Notes under the pieces: model-generated | Told to the model about the DNA's origin: nothing | The model's input: the letters and a program-made list of their open reading frames with translations, nothing else | Databases searched by the model: none | In this document: positions 35,429 to 43,681 of the stretch, piece after piece | Numbering within the stretch: the first letter of the stretch is position 1 | How the letters are laid out: each line of letters begins with the position of its first letter | NCBI GenBank assembly: GCA_002477465.1 | Contig: DLPV01000014.1 | Span: 1-61,272, forward strand | Reading direction: 5' to 3' | From: Gammaproteobacteria bacterium UBA7449 | GTDB lineage: Bacteria; Pseudomonadota; Gammaproteobacteria; Pseudomonadales; Pseudohongiellaceae | DNA length: 61,272 nucleotides | Program-made: the position numbers and the translations under genes

Positions 35429-35923
35429 CTATTTGTTGAACTTTTCGGCCAGGGCCTTGCAGCGGGCGCTCCAGGAATCTTTGATTTTGTCCTTGTCCGG
35501 GCCAAGTTCTGCGGGCAGCTTGATGGTGAGTTTCATCCGCGTCTTGCTGCCCTCGCTAGAGAACTGTGCGCTGATTTGGGATTCCAGATTCTCTTTCGGT
35601 GATTCGCGCCAACTCAGGGTTACCCGGTTTGGTATATCCAGCTCAAGAAATTCGCCACTGTGGATTATCTCTTTGCCCTTGCGCTCAATGCGGTACTCGT
35701 AACTGCCGTTCTTCCTGACCGTGTTCTTCAGCTCCAGTACTTTTTCAGCCTGTACCTTGGGGCCGAACATCCATTCGCCAACGAAGACTGGTATCAACCA
35801 GTGATCGAACACAGCTTGCTGTGGACCATTGATGGTTTTGTTCAGGTTAAAGCTGATTGCCTTGCCGCCTTTGGTCTTCAGCACTTCCTCGCTACCAAAC
35901 ATTGATAGTTGGTCGGCAGTCAT
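35429..35923 (-). CDS. SRPBCC-family (AHSA1-like) protein
   Basis: Cytoplasmic hydrophobic-pocket protein of about 164 residues. FDHWLIPVFVGEWMFGP and RVTLSWRESP match AHSA1-type SRPBCC domains. The start codon overlaps the stop of the upstream cytochrome gene by 4 nt, so translation is coupled. Its role in a sulfite-oxidase operon is not obvious. Confidence 0.75.
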   Translation of the reverse strand: MTADQLSMFGSEEVLKTKGGKAISFNLNKTINGPQQAVFDHWLIPVFVGEWMFGPKVQAEKVLELKNTVRKNGSYEYRIERKGKEIIHSGEFLELDIPNRVTLSWRESPKENLESQISAQFSSEGSKTRMKLTIKLPAELGPDKDKIKDSWSARCKALAEKFNK

Positions 35924-36330
35924 TTGTCCTCAGCCTTATAAGGATTGCTGGGCATTTGCTGTGCTGGCAGGGCAGCGCGGCGGGTGGCAGCTTTTTGCGG
36001 ATAGTTGCTCGCCAGATAGTCCAGGATGGTTTGTTCTTCATTAGTCGCTAACAATCGCAATCCCTGGGTTTCCTGCATCCAGCGAATTCTACTTTCCCAT
36101 ACGGACCGGTTACCTGCATTCTGGGTGATAAGAAGTGCGGCATGGCACTCTGTGCAGGTCGACTGTACAACTTCCCAGCCTTCCGCCTTAATAAGGCCGC
36201 TGGCGGGGTCAGTCTCCTGTGCGCTAAACACAGTTGTCCAGAACAATGTGGCCAGCAGGAGGAAGCGTTGTGCTATTGGGTGTAAACGAATCATTGAGTC
36301 TTTTACCTGTACCTGTCGATTGTTATTCAT
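35920..36330 (-). CDS. Small c-type cytochrome, probable electron acceptor of the sulfite oxidase
   Basis: Start chosen at ATG 36330 (MNNNRQVQV), 20 nt after the oxidoreductase gene; an ATG at 36294 (MIRLH) is an alternative. A hydrophobic leader (residues about 15-37) is followed by heme motif CTECH (C59, C62, H63). 136 residues. By position it likely takes electrons from the adjacent molybdenum enzyme, as SorB does for SorA. Axial Met not identified with certainty. Confidence 0.75.
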   Translation of the reverse strand: MNNNRQVQVKDSMIRLHPIAQRFLLLATLFWTTVFSAQETDPASGLIKAEGWEVVQSTCTECHAALLITQNAGNRSVWESRIRWMQETQGLRLLATNEEQTILDYLASNYPQKAATRRAALPAQQMPSNPYKAEDK

Positions 36331-36350
36331 CGCTATAAATCTGCCTTTGT

Positions 36351-37670
36351 CTAAACAGCCTGCACGGCGATGCGATGTGCAGCGTTGTTCAGATACCCCC
36401 TGGGATTCCACCCCGGCACAATCATCGGCTGAGACCTGCCGCGGTCGTCCATCGCGCGCGCCCATATCTCATAGTAACCCGATTCCGGGAACTGTACCCA
36501 GGTCTGCCAGTTTTGCCAGGCCAGTCGATTCGCCGCGGGATTAAGTGCTGTCGGCAGCCACGTCGCACCAAAGTCGATGGAAATAAACACGCCGCTGACC
36601 TGCTTATCTCCGGCCCAGGCATGGCCGCTTACTGTGAGGCGTTGACGAAAATCATGACTGATGCCGGACTGGGGAAAGGTAACCAGGGATTTAACTGGCA
36701 TGGACTCAATAATGCGCATATCGCTTTCAGGGACGCGGGAGCCTGGTGCGACTGGGGCCACCGGCACGGTATAAGACGGGGCGGCCATCTTTTCGCCATC
36801 GTGGACCTGGTTTCTCACAACCAATCGGTTCAGCCACTTGCCGGATACCGATCCGGGCCAACCAGCACAGACTAAGCGCAGGGGATAGCCGTTTTGCAGG
36901 GGAATATCTTCACCGTTCATCTGCCAGGCGATGATGGATTCCCGTTCCAGGGCCTTGGCAATGGGTACGCCGCGAGAAATGGGGTCACGCGCTGGATCAC
37001 CACTGGTATGAGTGTCGGCGCCATAGTAACCCACGTAGACTGCGTCGGCGCCGACGCCACAATAGTTCAGGACATCCCGTAGCCTGACTCCGGTGAACAT
37101 GGGGCAGCCGATGGCGCCGGTGGACCATTGATTACCGCTGGCGGCGGGAACAAATTCGCTGCGGCCATTGCCACCGCACTCCAGCTGGAGCTGCAGTGTG
37201 ACTTCTTCGAAACGTGCTCTGAGGTCGGCGAGGGTAAAAGACATAGGGCGCAGGCAAGATTCACCGCCAATTTCCAGCGTCCAGCTATCGGGGTTCACAT
37301 TCTGGGGAGGAATGCCGTTGTTGCGCACAAACATACGGTGGTTGGGCGTAATGGCATCATTCAGCAGATGTGCTGGTGTCTCGGCATTGACGGGTCGCGT
37401 ATTCAGAACCACCAGCCCATCTTTACCCTCAATCTGCGCGTCCGCCGCTTCGGCGGCAAAGGCGGCCGGTATTAAACCGGCTGGCATGTATCTGGCAAAA
37501 GGAATGCTGGTGCCAAGTGCCGCGCTCATGCTCAGAAGGGCCGATTTTTTCAGGAACCCCCGGCGCGAGATGGCGCTAGTGGTGCGGCCCCAGAGCGCTC
37601 GATCAGCCGCGATTGGGTCTTCTTTGTAGAGTGCGTTCAGAGTTGATGCTGAGTTTTTGGATTGCTTCAT
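36351..37670 (-). CDS. Tat-exported molybdopterin sulfite-oxidase-family enzyme (SorA-like)
   Basis: The twin-arginine motif SRRGFLKK (R36, R37) marks export in folded form. The 439-residue product has the molybdenum ligand Cys165 in LECGGNGR, then VRLRDVLNYCGV. The C-terminal dimerisation domain includes VSGHAWAG. Expected reaction is sulfite to sulfate in the periplasm, passing electrons to the cytochrome downstream. Other oxidoreductases of the family remain possible. Confidence 0.8.
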   Translation of the reverse strand: MKQSKNSASTLNALYKEDPIAADRALWGRTTSAISRRGFLKKSALLSMSAALGTSIPFARYMPAGLIPAAFAAEAADAQIEGKDGLVVLNTRPVNAETPAHLLNDAITPNHRMFVRNNGIPPQNVNPDSWTLEIGGESCLRPMSFTLADLRARFEEVTLQLQLECGGNGRSEFVPAASGNQWSTGAIGCPMFTGVRLRDVLNYCGVGADAVYVGYYGADTHTSGDPARDPISRGVPIAKALERESIIAWQMNGEDIPLQNGYPLRLVCAGWPGSVSGKWLNRLVVRNQVHDGEKMAAPSYTVPVAPVAPGSRVPESDMRIIESMPVKSLVTFPQSGISHDFRQRLTVSGHAWAGDKQVSGVFISIDFGATWLPTALNPAANRLAWQNWQTWVQFPESGYYEIWARAMDDRGRSQPMIVPGWNPRGYLNNAAHRIAVQAV

Positions 37671-37760
37671 AACACCAGGGTATCCGCGGCCAGGGCCTTG
37701 TTGATTTGTGGCACGAGAGTATCAAATTCGGTCGTTTAGGTGCAAAGAAAGCCGACAGCG

Positions 37761-38588
37761 CTATAGGTCTGGTTTGATAAGCCGTAACAGGAAGCGGTCG
37801 GTATTGCGGGCCAGTCGCGGATCGAAAATACTGCGGGAATGATCATCTGCAGGGTTCCTGAGTAGCTCACTCTGCTGCACGATAAACCCGGCTTCTTCGG
37901 CAAGCGTTACGGCCTGCTGTATCTCCATGCGATGCAGGTCTGCGTTGTCCCTGCCAGCGCTGCCTACGTGGTCACTGATACCTATCACACCGCCGGGCTT
38001 TAGGTAGCGTTTCAGGTTGTAAAGTAAATTCAGGGCGCGGACAGGGTTGCCATTGTAAGAGTCGTGCAGAGTTTGCATGAGCATGATGGTATCAACAGAT
38101 TCCGCGGCGAGATCAAGTTCCCCAAGCGGCCCGATCAGCTGTCTCACGTTGTTCAGCCCGCCGTCACGGATCTTGCTCGCCAGAGCCTCGCCCTGGGTAA
38201 TATCCTGGCGGTCTTCTTTAAAGCGTAATCCCCGGGTCGTGTTTTGGGCATACACGGTACCATCGGGCCCCACTGCCTTGGAGAGGATGAACGTGTAGTA
38301 GCCGCCGGCGGCATAGCCATCCAATACTGTCATGCCACTACTGATGCCGAGAAACGACAGCACTTCAGCCGGTCGCCGCACTTCATCTCGCATGAAGTCC
38401 AAAACATCGCGGTCAGGTCCGGCGAGGGCGCGCCGCAACGCCAGGTTGTCCTGAGCCTGGACTGCGGATTGCCAAAAGAGTAAAGCAAACACGCTCAGCA
38501 ACGGCAGGGTTGCCATCAGAGTGGCTTGCGGAGACTGATCCCCCCGCATTCGGGGTCTCGGACAAAGCCTTGTATAGTGAGTCAACAT
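37761..38588 (-). CDS. Secreted methyltransferase-fold protein
   Basis: 275 residues with a hydrophobic N-terminal segment (ATLMATLPLLSVFALLFWQSAV near 24-45) that looks like a signal peptide. A SAM-binding-type loop GMTVLDGYAAGGYY follows, then DTIMLMQTLHDSY and GGVIGISDHVG. It resembles the predicted exported methyltransferases of the COG4798 type. A SAM enzyme outside the cytoplasm would be unusual, so the fold may serve another job. Start at 38588 is uncertain; ATG 38516 lies before the leader. Confidence 0.65.
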   Translation of the reverse strand: MLTHYTRLCPRPRMRGDQSPQATLMATLPLLSVFALLFWQSAVQAQDNLALRRALAGPDRDVLDFMRDEVRRPAEVLSFLGISSGMTVLDGYAAGGYYTFILSKAVGPDGTVYAQNTTRGLRFKEDRQDITQGEALASKIRDGGLNNVRQLIGPLGELDLAAESVDTIMLMQTLHDSYNGNPVRALNLLYNLKRYLKPGGVIGISDHVGSAGRDNADLHRMEIQQAVTLAEEAGFIVQQSELLRNPADDHSRSIFDPRLARNTDRFLLRLIKPDL

Positions 38589-38596
38589 GTCGCTGT

Positions 38597-39034
38597 TCAG
38601 CCCGATATTCCGATGCCTCTAGCCATGGCCCAGGCCAGCAGGGGGATGATTAGCAGCAGGATTATTTCGAAACGGAGCAAGAAGCGCACAGGTTTGGGGA
38701 CGGCTAACTGCTCTTGCTCAGTTTGCCGATGCCGGAAGAAAAAAATAGCGGGGTAGATTGCGCTGACGATGAGAATAGCCAATAGTCCCAGCTTGAGATG
38801 AAACACCGGATTGGTGTTGTAAAAGTCGGCCGGCTTACCAACCCACAGCCACAGTGTCATTCCGCAGGCAATGATGACAAGTGCCGCCATACCGCAAATC
38901 GCGTCTACCCGGGCCAGGTTGTGCGCGTCTTCCCGATTTATCATCGGTTTGATGGCCATATTTTCTATCAGCAGTGCCCCGGCAAAAACCAGAGCGGCCA
39001 GCAAATGCAGGTAACGGATCAGAACGTAAGCCAT
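38597..39034 (-). CDS. Small inner-membrane protein, DUF2214-like
   Basis: 145 residues with four hydrophobic segments. RYLHLLAALVFAGALLIE starts the protein; LGLLAILIVSAIYPAIFFF and ILLLIIPLLAWAMARG follow. Similar to DUF2214 membrane proteins. The gene is 8 nt from the secreted methyltransferase-fold gene, so cotranscribed. Function unknown. Confidence 0.7.
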   Translation of the reverse strand: MAYVLIRYLHLLAALVFAGALLIENMAIKPMINREDAHNLARVDAICGMAALVIIACGMTLWLWVGKPADFYNTNPVFHLKLGLLAILIVSAIYPAIFFFRHRQTEQEQLAVPKPVRFLLRFEIILLLIIPLLAWAMARGIGISG

Positions 39035-39201
39035 GCCCTAATCATACTGGAATTCTCTCTATTGGGCTGAAATAACTCAGGTTATTGAGCGATTTCTTGA
39101 TATGCTTGCTGCTGCCTTTAACGTCGTGACAAGCAGTGTTACCCAGACTGCTGTAAATTCACAGCGCTAGCGATAACAAGAATTTATAAAGGGAGAACAC
39201 C

Positions 39202-40554
39202 ATGACTAAGACAGCGACCGCTGATGAAGCCCATGTAAAAGCAAGCATGCGGAAAGTGGCACTCACCGCGCTCGCCGGCACCAGTATTGAATGGTATGAC
39301 TTCTTTCTCTATGCCACTGCCGCTGCCCTGGTTTTTCCCAGCGCCTTTTTCCCTGATAGTTCTCCGACAATCGGGCTCATTCTTTCCTTTGGTACATTTG
39401 CGTTCGGATTTATTGCGCGCCCGCTGGGCGGTATCCTGTTCGGTCACTTCGGGGATCGTATTGGTCGCAAGAAAACTCTGGTTATCGCCCTGATAATGAT
39501 GGGGATCGCGTCTACTTTGATTGGCTTGTTACCGACTTACGCCACCATTGGAATCGCCGCGCCTATTTTATTGAGTGTGTTGCGCTTCGCCCAGGGTTTG
39601 GCTATTGGTGGTCAATGGGGTGGTGCGATGCTGCTTGTCACCGAGAGCGCGCCCCATGATCAGCGCGGTTATTATGGCGCATATGCGCAGGCTGGTGCGC
39701 CAGTCGGTGTCATACTTGCCAATCTTGCGTTTATTATCATCAGTGCCACCGTGTCCGAAGAGTTTTTCATGTCCTGGGGTTGGCGTATCCCGTTCCTGGT
39801 TTCCGTGGCGTTGATCGCTATCAGCATGTACATCCAGCTGCACATGGAAGACACTGATGCATTCAAAGAATTGGAGGCCTTGAGGGAGGAACGGCGAGCA
39901 GAACTTGAACCCAAGGAAGTAGTAATTAAGCGTTCACCTGTTATCGAGGCGATTGTTAAATACCCGAAACGGATCGCACTTGCTGCCGGGGCATTCCTGT
40001 CTATTCAGGTCACTTTCTATATCCTTATCGGGTTTATACTCGCCTATGGCAGCGATCCCAATGGCGCTGCCATGAGTCGCGACGATATGCTGTTCGCAGT
40101 GCTGCTGGCCTCGGGTCTGCAAATCCCCGCGCAGTTCTGGGCTGCGGCTGTTTCTGATCGACATGGGCGTCGCGGCATCTTTATGCTCGGCGCAGTGTTG
40201 ACCGGAGCCTGGAGTTTCGCGTTGTTTCCATTAGTAGATACCGGTAATTTCTGGCTTATCGTGCTTGGTATAACGGGCGGGCTGGTTTTTCTCGGCATGA
40301 TGTATGGCCCGCAGGCAGCATTCTTTACAGAACTTTTTTCTACCGAAGTACGATACTCCGGCGCCTCTTTGGGTTATCAGGTAGGTGCTATTTTGGGCGG
40401 TGCATTTGCACCAACCATCGCCACTATTCTATGGACCGAATACGATATAGTCTGGGTATCAGTCTATATTGCCGCAGCTTCGGGGCTATCGCTACTGTCG
40501 GTGGTGATGCTTACTGAAACCTATAAGACCAGCCTGACTGATTCGAATTCGTGA
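39202..40554 (+). CDS. MFS metabolite transporter (MHS family)
   Basis: 450 residues, 12 predicted membrane segments. SIEWYDFFLYATAAALVFP (residues about 29-47) and GHFGDRIGRKKTL belong to the metabolite:H+ symporter family. It lies 10 nt before an FMN alpha-hydroxy-acid dehydrogenase gene, so lactate, glycolate or a similar acid is a likely substrate (inference). Preceded by AAAGGGAGA. Confidence 0.85.
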   Translation: MTKTATADEAHVKASMRKVALTALAGTSIEWYDFFLYATAAALVFPSAFFPDSSPTIGLILSFGTFAFGFIARPLGGILFGHFGDRIGRKKTLVIALIMMGIASTLIGLLPTYATIGIAAPILLSVLRFAQGLAIGGQWGGAMLLVTESAPHDQRGYYGAYAQAGAPVGVILANLAFIIISATVSEEFFMSWGWRIPFLVSVALIAISMYIQLHMEDTDAFKELEALREERRAELEPKEVVIKRSPVIEAIVKYPKRIALAAGAFLSIQVTFYILIGFILAYGSDPNGAAMSRDDMLFAVLLASGLQIPAQFWAAAVSDRHGRRGIFMLGAVLTGAWSFALFPLVDTGNFWLIVLGITGGLVFLGMMYGPQAAFFTELFSTEVRYSGASLGYQVGAILGGAFAPTIATILWTEYDIVWVSVYIAAASGLSLLSVVMLTETYKTSLTDSNS

Positions 40555-40564
40555 GGACACAGAC

Positions 40565-41710
40565 TTGGGTATAAACGATTGTAATAACACGGCAGATTTT
40601 CGTCGCCTGGCAAAGAAAAGACTCCCGGCACCTTTGTTTCATTACATTGATGGTGGCGCCGATGATGAGGTAACGCTTCGGCGTAATACGGAAGCATTTG
40701 ATCAAGTGCGCTTAATTCCCGATGCGCTGGCTGATCTGACGGGCATGAATTTAAGTACCAATGTGCTCGGGCAAGATATCGATTGGCCGGTATTTTGTTC
40801 GCCCACAGCCATGACGCGTCTTTTTCATCACGAGGGTGAGCTGGCCGTGTGCAGCGCCGCTCATAAACACGGCACCATGTACAGCCTGTCCTCGCTGTCC
40901 ACAACCAGTATCGAAGAAGTCGGCGCCGCTACGCCGGGCCCGAAATGTTTTCAGCTCTATATTCACAAGGATAGGGGTTTGAGTTGGGATTTCATTGAAC
41001 GCTGCAAGGCGGCCAAGTACTCCGCGATTTGTCTGACGGTAGATACGCTAGTGGCAGGCAATCGGGAAAAAGATCTCTATACCGGCATGGTGATCCCACC
41101 AAGATTCACCCTGAAGAGCCTCGCAAGTTTTGCCATGCATCCCAGTTGGAGTTTCAACTATCTGCTACGACGCAAATTTGAGTTAGCGAACGTCGCCGGC
41201 AAAATTTCCGAGGGCACGGGAAAGCTGACTTCCGTTGTCGGCTATATGAACAGTCAGTTCGATCGCTCCATTACCTGGAAGGATGCTGAAGAGGCGATCC
41301 AGCGCTGGGGTGGGCCATTTGCAATCAAAGGTGTGATGTCTGTAGAAGATGCTCGCAAGGCGGTTGATGTTGGTGCCAGTGCCGTGATGATATCCAATCA
41401 TGGTGGCCGCCAGCTGGATGGTTCAACTGCGCCATTCGATCAACTCGGCCCAATCGTGGACGCGGTAGGCGATAAGATTGAGGTTATTGTGGATGGTGGA
41501 GTAAGACGTGGTACCCATGTCCTGAAAGCCCTGGCTATGGGCGCAAAGGCCTGCATGACCGGGCGCGGCTATCTCTATGCTGTCGCGGCTGGTGGCCACG
41601 CGGGGGTAGATCGGGCTCTTACTCGACTGCGTGATGAAATCGAACGGGATATGATTCTGATGGGCTGCTCGTCACTCGAAGAATTGGATCGCAGCAAACT
41701 CCATTTCTAG
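40565..41710 (+). CDS. FMN-dependent alpha-hydroxy-acid dehydrogenase
   Basis: Oxidises an L-2-hydroxy acid, probably L-lactate or a relative, with FMN. The TTG-started 381-residue product has YIDGGADDEVTL at 28-39, FMN lysine K255 in AIKGVMS and catalytic His279-x-x-Arg282 in SNHGGRQLDG. Forms an operon with the upstream transporter (10-nt gap). The last four bases overlap the convergent gene behind it. Confidence 0.85.
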   Translation: MGINDCNNTADFRRLAKKRLPAPLFHYIDGGADDEVTLRRNTEAFDQVRLIPDALADLTGMNLSTNVLGQDIDWPVFCSPTAMTRLFHHEGELAVCSAAHKHGTMYSLSSLSTTSIEEVGAATPGPKCFQLYIHKDRGLSWDFIERCKAAKYSAICLTVDTLVAGNREKDLYTGMVIPPRFTLKSLASFAMHPSWSFNYLLRRKFELANVAGKISEGTGKLTSVVGYMNSQFDRSITWKDAEEAIQRWGGPFAIKGVMSVEDARKAVDVGASAVMISNHGGRQLDGSTAPFDQLGPIVDAVGDKIEVIVDGGVRRGTHVLKALAMGAKACMTGRGYLYAVAAGGHAGVDRALTRLRDEIERDMILMGCSSLEELDRSKLHF

Positions 41711-42507
41711 CGCGTCCTTATTGCCTCGAGTTTACTGCAAAGCGAATTACTTGCGGACCCAGTTGCCGCTCGCATCCTGTAAGAAGTGGCCGCTCTATTC
41801 CATGCCGGCAGCAATCCGGAATCGAAAAGACGCTGCAAGCCGATCCTGAAGTCTGCATTCGCTAACAGTACATTATCAGTCAGAATCAAGCTTCCGGAGA
41901 CGCTGGCCAGTTCATTTATCTGTCCATTAGCGGATTGCCGGATCTCCAGCAGCGTGTTCAGCGAGGCATCTACAGCACTGTTTGATAAAAAGTGAATCTC
42001 AAGCCCGGGCAGGGATGTCCATCGTGCAGAAGTGGTGACCTCCATTGGCCCAGGTCTTAATGTCAGCTCGCCTGCAACGGACCAGCTGTCACTATTCACT
42101 CGATATTGCTCGATCTGGATCCTGTTAACTGGAAGTGAGCGAACTTGATTCAATAGATCGATAGGATTAGTAGCGGGTTCGGACTCTTCATTAATCGCGA
42201 GATCAATATCAAGCGCGTCGAGATGAATTTCGTCCACACTGACAGCAAAACCTTCTTCAGATTTGAAGCTGATCAGCAGATTTTCTCCTCGGAGCACGAC
42301 ACCGCTAGCCTCGAACTCAGCCTCAGACGCGGTGAATTGTTCAAATCCTATGCGTGGATCGTCCAATCTCAGCAACGACACGCCCTGACTGGCTAGCGCG
42401 AAGGTCAGCAGCGGTCGCACGGCTATGCCTGGTGAGGCGATGAGCACAATCGCAGCAATCAGCAATAACAGGACGGGCGTCAACAGCAGTAGATGGGGGC
42501 GCTTCAT
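41707..42507 (-). CDS. Inner-membrane-anchored protein of unknown function, possibly truncated
   Basis: 266 residues with one N-terminal hydrophobic anchor (residues about 6-25), then a beta-rich periplasmic part (FEASGVVLRGENLLISF, SLPVNRIQIEQYRV). The pattern recalls the start of YdbH- or AsmA-like envelope proteins, which are much longer. The last 30 residues are a Ser/Arg/Ala-rich tail unlike the rest, suggesting truncation. No known function. Confidence 0.45.
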   Translation of the reverse strand: MKRPHLLLLTPVLLLLIAAIVLIASPGIAVRPLLTFALASQGVSLLRLDDPRIGFEQFTASEAEFEASGVVLRGENLLISFKSEEGFAVSVDEIHLDALDIDLAINEESEPATNPIDLLNQVRSLPVNRIQIEQYRVNSDSWSVAGELTLRPGPMEVTTSARWTSLPGLEIHFLSNSAVDASLNTLLEIRQSANGQINELASVSGSLILTDNVLLANADFRIGLQRLFDSGLLPAWNRAATSYRMRAATGSASNSLCSKLEAIRTR

Positions 42508-42739
42508 GATCTTTAGGTTGGGGTCTGCATCATCTTCCAGTCACTATATCGATAATTGAGTCACCCTCGATACCCTGAAGCGGTGGCCAGAGTCTTAGGG
42601 ATTGCGACCAGCTTAGGTCAGGTAGGCGTTTGATTATTGTTGATCAGGATTATTTTCACTAATGCACAATTTGAGTGCGTATTTTCAGTTTTGGGTCAAT
42701 TTCTGTTCAAAATTTACTGGAATGAGCCTCTGAAACCGG

Positions 42740-42907
42740 CGCTTTTAGGCGATGCCAGAGTTGGCACAGTCCATGCAATAGATCAGTTATACAGGGAGCC
42801 GCACCGTGGTCCTGACTCTCTCCCTTGAGCCATGGTGCACCTCTAATTTGTTCCTGTATTTTGGGCATTTTGGCTCGCATCGCTTAGGTGATGCGAGCCT
42901 TTTTTTG
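42740..42907 (+). ncRNA. Possible small structured RNA ending in a terminator
   Basis: A plus-strand terminator (42872-42907) has no coding gene upstream on that strand. Before it, GCACCGTGG/CCATGGTGC (42801-42809 with 42830-42838) forms a hairpin. AGGGAG (42793-42798) can pair with CTCCCT (42820-42825) in an interleaved, pseudoknot-like way. The 5' end is unknown. It is not a known family that I recognise. A small regulatory RNA is possible. Confidence 0.35.
42872..42907 (+). terminator. Intrinsic terminator on the plus strand
   Basis: GGCTCGCATC/GATGCGAGCC (10 bp, 8-nt loop) followed by a run of Ts. No T-run lies on the minus side, so it does not serve the minus-strand lrp gene that ends close by. 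Confidence 0.85.
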
Positions 42908-42929
42908 TGCGGCTCATTGAGCTACAGTT

Positions 42930-43436
42930 TTACATCGTGTGGTCGGAATCGGAGGCATCGCGGAGCGTCTCCAGGTTCACGCCGCAGAATGACTTGTTTT
43001 CTTTCATGACCACATAAGAATTGATGGTGACCTGGTAGCGGCTGTTGCCAACCAACTGATCGTTGATTTCGACATAGCGGTTCATGTCCGGGCAGATGAT
43101 TCGCAGCAAGAAATCCGATTCACCGCTGACGGTATAGCACTCCACCACCTCAGGAATAGATTCAATGAGTGCCTCAAAGGCATTGAATTCCTCTTGGGTA
43201 TGATTCTTGAGCGAGACGGTTGCCAGGCACATGATATGCCTCGCGATACTGCCCAGATTCAAGTGTGCGTGGTAGGAACCAATGACGCCTTCCTGCTCCA
43301 GGCGACGTACCCGCTGCAGGCATGAGCTTGGAGACAGATTAACTTGTTCGGCGAGTTTCTGGTTGGTTATGCGGCCATCGTGCTGCAGGATCTCCAGAAT
43401 TCGTAGATCGATCTTGTCCAGTTTTGAGCTTTTCAT
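42930..43436 (-). CDS. Lrp/AsnC-family transcriptional regulator
   Basis: 168 residues. An N-terminal winged helix (LDKIDLRILEILQHDGRITNQ, then LSPSSCLQRVRRLEQEGVI) is followed by the ligand-sensing RAM domain (VECYTVSGESDFLLRI). It is divergent from the arginine-catabolism genes and so may respond to an amino acid and control them, as often seen for ast or aru loci (inference). Confidence 0.85.
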   Translation of the reverse strand: MKSSKLDKIDLRILEILQHDGRITNQKLAEQVNLSPSSCLQRVRRLEQEGVIGSYHAHLNLGSIARHIMCLATVSLKNHTQEEFNAFEALIESIPEVVECYTVSGESDFLLRIICPDMNRYVEINDQLVGNSRYQVTINSYVVMKENKSFCGVNLETLRDASDSDHTM

Positions 43437-43556
43437 TGCGCTGTCTTGTGGGGCTGGTTCACAGGGCTGGCTTGTCTGGCCTGTGTATGTGAATTATCTG
43501 ATCAGCTTGCGGTTCAGGCCCGTATTCGCTGCCTTTCTGCAAGCAAGTGACTAAAC

Positions 43557-43571
43557 CCGAATTTTATTCGG
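43557..43571. promoter_or_regulatory. Palindrome, possible Lrp-type operator
   Basis: CCGAAT-ttt-ATTCGG is a 15-bp inverted repeat in an AT-rich region between the Lrp-family gene and astC. Length and context fit an Lrp/AsnC binding site, but this is only inferred. Confidence 0.45.
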
Positions 43572-43681
43572 TTTCGTGGTCGATTGAAAACAGCTTATTT
43601 ATCAATTGCTAAAAACACCATAACTCTTTTGGTGGGGGGTTTGATAGGCTATGTCGTACAGAAAATTCGTTGGAGGTCGTT

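Noticed and set aside
42637..42828. 63-residue open frame before the plus-strand terminator
   Set aside because: TTG start, no ribosome site, low complexity and no similarity; the hairpins are better explained as RNA.
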